From a virus, in the IMG/VR virus record IMGVR_UViG_3300049811_000251, positions 1 to 64,000 of that record: a DNA stretch of 64,000 nucleotides; one strand, 5' to 3'. The notes beneath the pieces were generated by a model. The model had not been told where the DNA came from. It made no database searches and saw only the letters and a program-made list of their open reading frames with translations. This document shows positions 22,413 through 30,059 of the stretch, piece by piece; position 1 is the stretch's first letter, and every line of letters begins with the position of its first letter. Made by a program: the position numbers and the translations under genes.

Positions 22413-22870
22413 GCAGGTTCCAGGAAAAAAGCAAAAGAATTTTTCCTGATACTAACAGACCAAACTATCTTGAGTAAATTCGGAGGAACTACTTCCTTGG
22501 GAAGTTGAATAGTTACTCCTGTAACTACCTCAGGCATTTCAGAAAAATCCAACTTTACTGGTTCAGGAATCCCCAAAACCGAGACTAACTTCTCGATGGT
22601 TCTTTCATATAGAACCTCCGCTTCGTTCTTAGAGATTCCCGTGGTGAATGGCTCTTTCTTGTTAAGCATCTTAAGATGCTTGCATTTTCGGAACTTGCTG
22701 TAGCCTAGACAGGTGCAACTTGTGCCCGCTGTCATAATGTACATCTCAGTCCTAGTCACTTGCTCAGATTTTTCTAACTTCGAGCAAGTAACGCCGGTCG
22801 CATCTTTCTGAAAAACGTAAACGGGGAATTCAACTAATTGTTCTAGTTCTCTTACAAATTTTGTCTTCAT
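22403..22870 (-). CDS. Small SWIM zinc-finger protein
   Basis: 155 residues from the ATG at 22870 (AAGGA 8 nt upstream). C52-T-C54 ... C63-K-H65 is a SWIM finger close to the one in the adjacent MoxR protein, so the finger is present twice in this locus. The rest is mixed alpha/beta. Follows a strong terminator at 22902-22943. Probably acts with the MoxR/VWA module; substrate unknown. Confidence 0.7.
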   Translation of the reverse strand: MKTKFVRELEQLVEFPVYVFQKDATGVTCSKLEKSEQVTRTEMYIMTAGTSCTCLGYSKFRKCKHLKMLNKKEPFTTGISKNEAEVLYERTIEKLVSVLGIPEPVKLDFSEMPEVVTGVTIQLPKEVVPPNLLKIVWSVSIRKNSFAFFLEPACD

Positions 22871-22901
22871 GGGAAAAGTCCTTAAAAGAGAGATTTTTAC
22901 T

Positions 22902-22943
22902 AAAAACAACTCCCCCGAGTCCATTCGATTGGACTCGGGGGAG
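22902..22943 (-). terminator. Strong terminator built around a palindrome copy
   Basis: Perfect 14-bp stem (22910-22923 / 22930-22943) with a 6-nt loop, followed on the minus strand by TTGTTTTTAG. The apex of the stem is a copy of the dispersed palindrome (22920-22933). It ends the unit of the gene at 22971-23951. Confidence 0.9.
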
Positions 22944-22970
22944 CTAGTGTCAATCAGGTGCCTACGAGGC

Positions 22971-23951
22971 TCACGAGGCCGCTGGAACTTCGACAGTCCC
23001 GCTTTGGGCCTCGATCTGTGCCAGAAGCGAAGGGTCCATCTCCTTGACTTCCAGCTTCACCTTGAAGGCCCGTTCGACGCTCTGGATGATGTAATCCAGG
23101 CGAGCCAGGACTCCACCAGCCGAGGCCGAAGCGTTGCCGGCGAGGTACTCCGTGCAGATGGTGTCGAGGAGAGTACCAGGCTCCTGAGACCCCGTGAATT
23201 CCTGAGCCACCTGCATGGCGGAGTTGATATTCTCCGACTGGGCAGGAGTGACTCGGAACTTGAGAGTGGAAAATTCCTCCTTTTCCCCGGCTTCCGCAGG
23301 GGCCGAGGAATCTCCCGAACCCTCATCCGACCCGGCAGCCTTCGTTTCCTTGGGCGGTTTCCCTTCCTTGGAGCGAACGTAGGCTTGAACCTGAGGAACG
23401 CTCATGGACTTGGTAGCGTCCAGAACTTCCAGAACGTTTTCAGGCGTAACGATCCGGGTGAGCTCCTTCGCCTTCGACCATTCCAGGTCTTTCAGGTGAT
23501 CCGCCGAGAGCTTGCACTCCACGACGAACTTCTTGTAGATGCCCTTGAGGTAGTGGGCCATCGACTTTTTCATGTTATGCTCGACGAGGCAGTAGTCCTC
23601 GAACGTAGCATAAGGCATGTTCGTGTTCGGGTTGATCCACTCCTTGTGGTAGCCGTTTTCGGCCACCTCGTAGAGCATCTCACCCGCGACCAGCTTCAGC
23701 CGGTCGTCTGCGGTTGAAACCTTCTTGAGAACTTCCCGAACCGCCTCCCGACGCTCCGTCGGGGTCATACCCGAATGAAGCATATTCGGGACGAAGATGC
23801 TTCCGCCCAGTTCTTCCTGAACCAGGGCGAGGCTCGTACCAGCGACGAACACCGGCTCCTTCGGAGCTTCGGGGGCGTCTTCCTTTTTCTTGCCGCGGCT
23901 GGCCTTCTGGGGGGTCGCGGGGGTTTCGGGGGTGAGGAGTTCTTCAGCCAT
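22971..23951 (-). CDS. Abundantly expressed putative regulator
   Basis: 326 residues from the ATG at 23951. An Ala/Pro/Lys-rich N-terminus, then a helical core (YATFEDYCLVEHNMKKSMAH ... WSKAKELTRIVTPENV ... MSVPQVQAYVRSKEG) typical of a conserved phage/plasmid domain with HTH-like helices, then a second helical domain. GC-rich codons, two promoters and a strong terminator indicate high expression. Palindromes lie in its promoter (24078), RBS region (23964) and terminator (22920), suggesting autoregulation. Name unknown. Confidence 0.65.
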   Translation of the reverse strand: MAEELLTPETPATPQKASRGKKKEDAPEAPKEPVFVAGTSLALVQEELGGSIFVPNMLHSGMTPTERREAVREVLKKVSTADDRLKLVAGEMLYEVAENGYHKEWINPNTNMPYATFEDYCLVEHNMKKSMAHYLKGIYKKFVVECKLSADHLKDLEWSKAKELTRIVTPENVLEVLDATKSMSVPQVQAYVRSKEGKPPKETKAAGSDEGSGDSSAPAEAGEKEEFSTLKFRVTPAQSENINSAMQVAQEFTGSQEPGTLLDTICTEYLAGNASASAGGVLARLDYIIQSVERAFKVKLEVKEMDPSLLAQIEAQSGTVEVPAAS

Positions 23952-24047
23952 CTCGTCATTCACTCCAATCAATTGGCGGTCGATTTTCTTCAGAAAGTTC
24001 GCCAAGTTTTCTGAAGGCGGTGGCGAAACATTCGCCGTTGTTCCCGC

Positions 24048-24076
24048 ATTTTACCCAAACGCTTTCCCGAATGCAA
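24048..24076 (-). promoter_or_regulatory. Promoter with palindrome 1 bp upstream of -35
   Basis: TTGCAT (24076-24071), 17-bp spacer, TAAAAT (24053-24048). The palindrome at 24078-24091 ends 1 bp before the -35, the same geometry as at 618-661 at the other end of the window. Confidence 0.75.
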
Positions 24077-24137
24077 GTCCAATTGTTTGGAATTTTTGAG
24101 GTTTCTAGCACCGGGATTTCGTTTGGGGTATGCCGGT

Positions 24138-24165
24138 ATTATACACCATTACTAAACGAAAGCAA
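24138..24165 (-). promoter_or_regulatory. Second upstream promoter with perfect -10
   Basis: TTGCTT (24165-24160), 16-bp spacer, TATAAT (24143-24138). Lies about 90 bp upstream of the promoter at 24048; both would serve the gene at 22971-23951. Confidence 0.65.
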
Positions 24166-24176
24166 GTACATTTTTT

Positions 24177-24662
24177 CTAGATTTTTCGATTTGGTACAAC
24201 GTGCTCTATGAGCACAAAAATTGAATCTTGGTGTACTCGTATCTTACGATGCCTAACTTCTACTAATTGCGAATCATCTTGAAAAACTAATCCTTGCATA
24301 GCATCTGCTAAAGGTTTATTAAGATTATCTAAGTCTATCCGAGCTTCGTCCAAGAACCACTCTAATGAAGTAACCTTAGACTTAGCAATCTTTCTTGAGT
24401 ATATCACAGTCATTCTAAGAGGACAAATTAACTTAGGTACTTTCCATTGCTCCTTTATAATAGTCCTTAAGTTAGCTACATACTTCATTTTAACAGGGTC
24501 ACGATATACATGGGGAGTTTTCAACCGCAATCCGGCTTTATCATAAAAAGCCGTCTTAACTGATTGCTTAGCTTGAGGTTTAACCGGAATAACTAAAAGC
24601 CACTTACGTAAGACACGCAAGTAACGCTCCCAGTTCTCCAGCATATCCAGTTCCAAGCTCAC
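24177..24662 (-). CDS. RusA-like Holliday junction resolvase
   Basis: 161 residues. VIPVKPQAKQSVKTAFYD near the start and ARIDLDNLNKPLADAMQGLVFQDDSQLVEVRHRKI (about 107-143) match RusA: the D-x-DN-x-x-K motif, the DAxxG and the FxDDxQ acidic residues. RusA-type enzymes cut branched DNA during recombination and before packaging. Last gene of the recombination block, overlapping the upstream gene by 4 nt. Confidence 0.8.
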   Translation of the reverse strand: MSLELDMLENWERYLRVLRKWLLVIPVKPQAKQSVKTAFYDKAGLRLKTPHVYRDPVKMKYVANLRTIIKEQWKVPKLICPLRMTVIYSRKIAKSKVTSLEWFLDEARIDLDNLNKPLADAMQGLVFQDDSQLVEVRHRKIRVHQDSIFVLIEHVVPNRKI

Positions 24663-25090
24663 TTGTAAAACTCCAATATCTTTGCAATGTCAGGCTTAGG
24701 GCAATCAGCCGGCTTAGTAATCTTACCATCTTCTCGCTTAGTTCCATAATCTACTCTAATCATGTTAATACGCATAACCTCTCCAAAAATCTTGTGAAGA
24801 GGAATACCGTACTCTAACGCTGTACCAATACAAACCCAAATTTTATCAGCTAATCCGTCAGCTATTTCTTCTAAGTTACCTTCTTCTAAAGCTTTCATAG
24901 TTTCCAAATGTTCTTCTTCTTCTAGGTTCTTTCTTAACTGAACACGAGAAGAATCTGGAATTGTGGGCTTGATCGTAGGTAACACACCAGCTTCTGTGTG
25001 GTACGCCTGTACAGCTTGCATAAGCTTAAACATCGCACTCTCGGCTTCGATGCGGGAGTGCAGTCTGACTAAGGTTTCTTCAAACGCCAT
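24659..25090 (-). CDS. All-alpha NTP pyrophosphohydrolase (HisE/MazG-like)
   Basis: 143 residues. The core EEIADGLADKIWVCIGTALEYGIP (about 75-98), FGEVMRINMIRV and DGKITKPADCPKPDIAKIL match phage NTP-PPase-like proteins with the ExxD metal site. Expected to hydrolyse nucleotide triphosphates. Distinct from the MazG-like protein at 6524. Sits between two nuclease genes in the replication operon. Confidence 0.7.
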   Translation of the reverse strand: MAFEETLVRLHSRIEAESAMFKLMQAVQAYHTEAGVLPTIKPTIPDSSRVQLRKNLEEEEHLETMKALEEGNLEEIADGLADKIWVCIGTALEYGIPLHKIFGEVMRINMIRVDYGTKREDGKITKPADCPKPDIAKILEFYK

Positions 25091-25092
25091 TC

Positions 25093-26109
25093 TTAAATCT
25101 CCGGGAAAACGACCCCACTGAGGTCAAGGAATTGACGGTTTTTCTGTTGTCTTTCACACCACCTAGTCCAATGTTCAAAACTCATGTTTACGCCCCACTT
25201 TGTAAAGCAACTTACTCGGTGAGGGCACTTCTTAGCTCGCGTATCTTTTTCAGTTTTACACGGTTGAAATACTTCCGGCAGTTTTCTATCTCTAATAGAC
25301 TCCCAAACTATGCGTGCTTTTTGGCGTGCTTCGTACCACCAACTACTTGGAGCAGACCATTGAATAATCTTACTGGCACAAGTATCACGCTCCATGTACC
25401 AGAAAAAAGTAGTCCTGATTCCGCTTAATCCTTGGTAAATAGCAGCCTGCATCTTATAGTAATCAGGAATATCACTTGATGACATTGTTTTCTTGTAAAC
25501 ATACGAATTTACTGTCTTGATCTCCAGTAAAGCGGTTTCTTTTCCTCCAACCGATTGGAGATCAGTACACAATTCCATAGCTTTACTGAAAATTTTGTTT
25601 TTCTTGCTTTCTAGGTATTGAAACCTAGATACGTCAATAATGCCGTCTGAATGTCCTGAAATTCTGTATAATGGGTGAAAGTAGGAAGGTTCTACATACA
25701 AATACGGAGGAGCTTCTTGCCTAGCGTTAGCTTCTAACGCATGTTCTGGATCAGGATGAAATCCTTCTACCGTTGAACCATCTCCTACTTTCAACCAAAC
25801 TCCTTTCAAAATACCCATAGGCCCTAAAACTGAGTTTTGGATATAACTATGCAAGTGAGTTCCTATACTCATTGCAAAATAGGAACTAAAATTAAACGGC
25901 TTAGCTGGCTTAGGAGACCAGTAGTTTAATATAAACTCTCTAGGGCACAAATCACTTATGCCACTAGCTCGTAATACAGTGCCAGCTTCTAGTTGAGTAG
26001 GCCACGCATCAACCCACTCTTTCACTACATTAACGAAGTTTTCGTACTTCTCTTTTTCAAGAGGTACTGAGGAAGCTGATAAAGTTCTATACGCATCAAG
26101 AATGCTCAT
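25093..26109 (-). CDS. Cas4/RecB-like PD-(D/E)XK nuclease with Fe-S cysteines
   Basis: 338 residues. SDLCPREFIL supplies the first cysteine (about 55); GHSDGIID then LLEIKTVNSYVYKK give the D and E-x-K catalytic residues; YKMQAAIYQG is the QxxxY helix. Three further cysteines (CKTEKDTRAKKCPHRVSC) close a probable 4Fe-4S cluster, as in Cas4/AddB. Likely DNA end processing with RecA and the DEXH helicase. Confidence 0.8.
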   Translation of the reverse strand: MSILDAYRTLSASSVPLEKEKYENFVNVVKEWVDAWPTQLEAGTVLRASGISDLCPREFILNYWSPKPAKPFNFSSYFAMSIGTHLHSYIQNSVLGPMGILKGVWLKVGDGSTVEGFHPDPEHALEANARQEAPPYLYVEPSYFHPLYRISGHSDGIIDVSRFQYLESKKNKIFSKAMELCTDLQSVGGKETALLEIKTVNSYVYKKTMSSSDIPDYYKMQAAIYQGLSGIRTTFFWYMERDTCASKIIQWSAPSSWWYEARQKARIVWESIRDRKLPEVFQPCKTEKDTRAKKCPHRVSCFTKWGVNMSFEHWTRWCERQQKNRQFLDLSGVVFPEI

Positions 26110-26617
26110 TTTGTTTCGCCTTGTCCGTAGCTACCCAGAACTTTTCGTGAGTGCTTCCCCTAAATCCACCTTGAGTAAGAAACCCAGTTCTTACGAGGTT
26201 GTACCTGGCCCATCGAACTGTATTATGATCCAACCCTGTAAGTTGCATTAACTCCTTGTCAGTGCAACCAATTAAGGGAGTAGTAAGAACCTTGAAACCC
26301 TTTTTACAATGTTCCAAGATTCTTCGTTGCGTTTCTTTAGTAGAGACTTTAGAGTTAGGCTTAAGCCGTTCTTTTAATCCTCTAAGAACCTCGTCCAGTT
26401 TTTCCGCAAGGAATTCCTCTATTTCAACTTTAGTAATCAGCTCGGTAGGCTTAACAAACTGCCTACCAATAATCTGAATTAAAGAGTCATCGAGAAAAGC
26501 CTTGATGACATATTCTTGAGTTTCTTCGGGAGGCTCGACTTGCCCTTCGATAGCCGTCTGGTCCAATTGATTGGAGAAATCGACTTCATCGAAGACCAAC
26601 TCACCCTTAATAGCCAT
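26096..26617 (-). CDS. wHTH DNA-binding protein
   Basis: 173 residues. The N-terminal half is acidic; residues about 118-160 (DKELMQLTGLDHNTVRWARYNLVRTGFLTQ) form a clear winged helix. GGAG lies 7 nt before the ATG at 26617. It starts after the promoter at 26654-26682 and overlaps the nuclease gene by 14 nt, so it may regulate or assist the recombination block. Confidence 0.65.
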   Translation of the reverse strand: MAIKGELVFDEVDFSNQLDQTAIEGQVEPPEETQEYVIKAFLDDSLIQIIGRQFVKPTELITKVEIEEFLAEKLDEVLRGLKERLKPNSKVSTKETQRRILEHCKKGFKVLTTPLIGCTDKELMQLTGLDHNTVRWARYNLVRTGFLTQGGFRGSTHEKFWVATDKAKQNEHS

Positions 26618-26653
26618 CACAATTCTCCGAAGACGTGTAAAAGCGACAATCGC

Positions 26654-26682
26654 ATTTTACCGTCAACCTTCTTCGGAGTCAA
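26654..26682 (-). promoter_or_regulatory. Sigma70 promoter inside the replication operon
   Basis: TTGACT (26682-26677), 17-bp spacer, TAAAAT (26659-26654), with GG before and GCG after the -10 as in the promoters at 19683 and 24048. Overlaps the end of the gene at 26663-27046. Confidence 0.8.
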
Positions 26683-27046
26683 CGTTGACCAACTCAGTAA
26701 AAGTATCGAATGGAATCACAGCCCATCTCTTAGGTGTACCAACTCCGGCTGGAAGAGTTATAACCAACGCAGGGGTTCTACCTTCCTCAGTAGCTTCTCT
26801 GGATATTTTAGCTAATGTAAGAAGGTCAAGTCTATAACTATCAAACGATGTTTCTTTTGACTCAATCAAAAAATCCCTAGTCTTAACGTCCCCCTTATTT
26901 CGCATCCCCGCCCCCGAATTAGACTGAACCCTTCCGCCTAATTGAGAGGCTATCTCCTCCTCGGTTTGCCTAGCTTTTTGCTTAGCGGTTTTATTTTTCT
27001 TACCTATCTTGGTAAGACCTTCTATTCTTTTGTCACCGGCTGGCAT
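26663..27046 (-). CDS. Hjc-like Holliday junction resolvase/nuclease
   Basis: 127 residues. TEEEIASQLGGRVQSNSGAG, then GDVKTRDFLIESKET (about 52-66) fit the E ... D ... E-x-K PD-(D/E)XK site of archaeal-type Holliday junction nucleases; PALVITLPAGV and WAVIPFDTF are core strands. Basic N-terminus for DNA binding. Its ATG abuts the RecA stop. A second branched-DNA nuclease besides RusA. Confidence 0.7.
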   Translation of the reverse strand: MPAGDKRIEGLTKIGKKNKTAKQKARQTEEEIASQLGGRVQSNSGAGMRNKGDVKTRDFLIESKETSFDSYRLDLLTLAKISREATEEGRTPALVITLPAGVGTPKRWAVIPFDTFTELVNVDSEEG

Positions 27047-28146
27047 TAGGACACGTCTCCCCCGTATGCCTTAACGATTGATCTCCACACCAACCTACGT
27101 AACTTCTCATCAGTTTCCAAAGCTTTTTCTAAGGCAGCTTTGGTATCAAAACAAGTTACGCCCACGGTCCACTCTTTACCATCTTTCTTTATCAAACCAA
27201 ACTTATCAGCTAACTTAAACAGTGCTTCTGTATTATTTATCTTACCTTTCTTCCAGTCCTCAAAATTAGCTAACGCCATCTTAAAACTGTAAGACACTTT
27301 AGGTTGAAAAGTCTTGTTCTTGTAAACAAGACCCTGATACTCACCCATACCATGCTCAGCCTTTGAGTCATCAACTACTGTAGATGACTTAGTGTAAACT
27401 ATGATAGAGGAAGCATACTCCTGCATTCTTCCCCCAGGCATAGTTCTAGGATCACCGTAAGTTAAGCCTATCTTTAATCTAAATTGATTGATACATAAAA
27501 GTGCTGCACCGTGACCTCTGGCAGATTCTTGACTTACCTTAATCAAAGAACCTACCCATTTACGCATAGCCTTGTTAATCATTCTAGCTTGAAGACCCAT
27601 TTGAGCATCTTCAGCCGATTCTTCTAACTCCTTAATAGGAATCATAGCTGCAATAGAATCCACTACTATCAGATCAAACAGATCAGACCTAATAGCAGTG
27701 GTTACTATATCTACAGCCTGTTCCCCATACTCAGGTTTTGCTACAGAAAACTTAGCAAAATCCCAACCGTGTACTGCTGCCCAATCCGAAGGAAAAGAGT
27801 CCTCTGCGGACACCCATAAACAAGTACAAGGAGTAAAGTGCGTTACTTGATCCTTGTACTTATGGGTCAGTTTGTCATAAGACTTAAGACTTTCAGCAGC
27901 CTTAAGTGCAAGAAGAGTCTTACCTGTAGAATATTCTCCAGTTATAAGACTTATCTTTCCGAATGGCCACCCCCCACCTAACGCACAATCTAGCGAGAGA
28001 ATTCCAGAACTAAGTCTATAAAACAAGTTTTTGTTTTTACTGGGATCACCAGAAGCTACTACGCCTGTTTTATAGGTCTTGTTGACGTAATCCTCAAAAG
28101 CGTTGACACTAAGCAGTTTAGGCTCGGAGGGTTGTTCGTTAGCCAT
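27046..28146 (-). CDS. RecA-like recombinase
   Basis: 366 residues from the ATG at 28146 (the palindrome at 28151 gives GGA upstream). Walker A GEYSTGKT (70-77), Walker B LIVVDSIAAM (about 158-166), ELEESAEDAQMGLQARMINKAMRK as in RecA before loop L1, and INQFR at the L2 start. Promotes strand exchange with the phage SSB. Diverged, UvsX-like in being phage-specific. Confidence 0.9.
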   Translation of the reverse strand: MANEQPSEPKLLSVNAFEDYVNKTYKTGVVASGDPSKNKNLFYRLSSGILSLDCALGGGWPFGKISLITGEYSTGKTLLALKAAESLKSYDKLTHKYKDQVTHFTPCTCLWVSAEDSFPSDWAAVHGWDFAKFSVAKPEYGEQAVDIVTTAIRSDLFDLIVVDSIAAMIPIKELEESAEDAQMGLQARMINKAMRKWVGSLIKVSQESARGHGAALLCINQFRLKIGLTYGDPRTMPGGRMQEYASSIIVYTKSSTVVDDSKAEHGMGEYQGLVYKNKTFQPKVSYSFKMALANFEDWKKGKINNTEALFKLADKFGLIKKDGKEWTVGVTCFDTKAALEKALETDEKLRRLVWRSIVKAYGGDVS

Positions 28147-28155
28147 TTTGTCCAA

Positions 28156-28473
28156 TTACTTGGAGGATTTGATGTAGTCTCGAAGAATCTGACTCTCAAT
28201 GCTAACCTTGTCGTTAGCAAACTTGTTAGCAGCTTCATATGCCTCGTTGAGTTCTTCCACTAAACAGGGAAGACGCACAGAGACAGCAATCTGAGCACTT
28301 TCAAAGTTACCGAGGTTGATTGTGAGAGAGTACCTGGCCTCAACCTCGGCAACCCTAGCCCCTTGAGGAAAGGGAGTAATCTCGATAGACTCAGTTTGAG
28401 ATTCCTCCTTAGTAAGAACCCTTTTATTCTTGAAGTGCCGGTTAGTAATGACTTGACCATTCTCACCAATCAT
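28156..28473 (-). CDS. Conserved phage protein linked to RecA
   Basis: 105 residues. VEARYSLTINLGNFESAQIAVSVRLPCLVEELNEAYEAANKF is a motif-rich core (about 42-85) I associate with small conserved phage proteins next to recombination genes; beta strands then a helix. GGAGG 7 nt before the ATG; overlaps the helicase gene by 4 nt. Function unknown, perhaps ssDNA-linked. Confidence 0.65.
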   Translation of the reverse strand: MIGENGQVITNRHFKNKRVLTKEESQTESIEITPFPQGARVAEVEARYSLTINLGNFESAQIAVSVRLPCLVEELNEAYEAANKFANDKVSIESQILRDYIKSSK

Positions 28474-29825
28474 CTAGAAGCCTCCTTAAAACCGAGGGAA
28501 GGGTACAACTTCTTACGTGCTTGGGCCATACGTACATTATACTTAGTATTCCAAACTAAGTCAATTACGAGAATAGGACGTTTCTTAGAGTTTGGCCTTT
28601 GCAATCGTCCAACAACTTGTTCAATATCCTTACAGGGAGTTGCTAAATACAATGTATCTAAAGTTGGAATATCCGTCCCCTCACCCATCTTTTGAAAAGT
28701 AGCTAGTATAATTTTTGCACCTTTAGCTAGTTCCAACTCCGTGTCTTCAATGACCCTATCTCTAACCTTTCCAGCATAATAACCTACTGACATGCCAGGA
28801 GCTTGTCGGAGAATTAGTTCTCGTATTCTAGCCAACTGCTCAGTTCTATGAGAAATGATTACTATTTTTCTGCCAGCATTAGCAGCCTTAATTGATTCTT
28901 GAGCTAAGTACGCATTGTATGCTTGATTTTCCGAAATAATAGTAAGTAACTTACCATAATTAGGAACGCCTCTGATTGAATAAGCACTTGAAGGAACGTT
29001 AGTATTCCATAAAACTTGAACTACTCTACCCTCCACCAAATCCGTAGAGGTTTCGTGTTCTATTTTACCTATATGCCAATTCCAAACACACTCTAATCTA
29101 TCGGTTCTACGCCAAGTGGCGGATACCCCTAACCTAAATTTAGCAGGAATTTTTCTAATGACAGCTTCAAACGTTGAAGCCGGCATTCTGTGAGACTCAT
29201 CAATTATAACAAGTCCAAACGATTGGATGAAATCTTTAGGCCAATCCTCTATTCTAGAATACAAAGTTGGAATTAACGCTGTTACGAAGTGCTTGTTAGA
29301 ATAATTCCAAATATTACCTTGAACGTGTCCAACCCTAGCTCCAGGAAATAAGGCAGGTCTATCTCCATTAGAATAAGCTAAAACTCTCCACTGTTGACAT
29401 AAATCTTCTTTATTGGTGAGGATTAGAGTAGGAGTATTCAGTAAACTGGCTACGCATAACCCCATAACAGTTTTACCGCTACCCGCCTTAGACTTCAAAA
29501 GTCCTCCATACTTACCAGACTCAAAAAATTCAACCAGAGTCTTAACAGCCTGTTCTTGACCAGTTCTGTAGGAACCTGCAAACTTAGGCCACTCGATGTA
29601 AGGGCGTACTGTAGAATCTACAATACTTAAGCGAGAAGTAAGCCAAGTTTGAGACAAACCCCAATTTCTTGGAACACTAATAAATAAGTCAGACTCTTCG
29701 TATAATTTTAGAATCTGATCTTGATACAAACCCACTTTTTCTACTGTTAAAGCGGTTTGTATAGCAGGTACGTTGACACTGTTTTTAGGTAGAATCAACG
29801 TACCTGCTAATACTGCATTGCTCAT
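28470..29825 (-). CDS. SF2 DEXH-box DNA helicase, UvsW/RAD25-like
   Basis: 451 residues. Walker A KAGSGKT (113-119), DESH (209-212), motif III VSATWRR, then motif V MGEGTDIP and motif VI QVVGRLQRP. This is the UvsW/XPB-like group that remodels branched DNA. Start ATG overlaps the end of an interrupted small frame (TAACATG). Confidence 0.88.
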   Translation of the reverse strand: MSNAVLAGTLILPKNSVNVPAIQTALTVEKVGLYQDQILKLYEESDLFISVPRNWGLSQTWLTSRLSIVDSTVRPYIEWPKFAGSYRTGQEQAVKTLVEFFESGKYGGLLKSKAGSGKTVMGLCVASLLNTPTLILTNKEDLCQQWRVLAYSNGDRPALFPGARVGHVQGNIWNYSNKHFVTALIPTLYSRIEDWPKDFIQSFGLVIIDESHRMPASTFEAVIRKIPAKFRLGVSATWRRTDRLECVWNWHIGKIEHETSTDLVEGRVVQVLWNTNVPSSAYSIRGVPNYGKLLTIISENQAYNAYLAQESIKAANAGRKIVIISHRTEQLARIRELILRQAPGMSVGYYAGKVRDRVIEDTELELAKGAKIILATFQKMGEGTDIPTLDTLYLATPCKDIEQVVGRLQRPNSKKRPILVIDLVWNTKYNVRMAQARKKLYPSLGFKEASR

Positions 29826-29826
29826 G

Positions 29827-30033
29827 TTAGCTGACTTTGATCTGAGGCATGAGGGTGAGTCTCACCGACTCCCCAATTACTGCTACTCCAGTAATAGGAG
29901 CGTCCACAAATCCTGGAAAGGACACCGTAACCACCTTACTTCCGTGCCCTTGAAGTTGAGCGTCTTAAAGAAGCTCAACTAAGGTATTGATTGTCAGAGG
30001 AACTAAAGTCCGTTCGCAAACTTGCTCGTTCAT
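29827..30033 (-). pseudogene. Small frame with an in-frame stop inside a hairpin
   Basis: ATG at 30033, after the palindrome RBS at 30038, reads 22 codons (MNEQVCERTLVPLTINTLVE...) to TAA at 29967-29965, then stays open in the same frame for 45 codons (DAQLQGHGSKVVTVSFPGFV...) to TAA at 29829. The first stop lies in the loop of an 8-bp stem AGTTGAGC / GCTCAACT. Either a pseudogene, two tiny genes, or stop readthrough. Confidence 0.5.
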
Positions 30034-30059
30034 AGAGTCCAACCAATTGGAGTTACAGA

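Noticed and set aside
22869-23717. 282-codon plus-strand open frame opposite the regulator gene
   Set aside because: Shadow produced by GC-rich codon use; the minus-strand gene has promoters, RBS and terminator.
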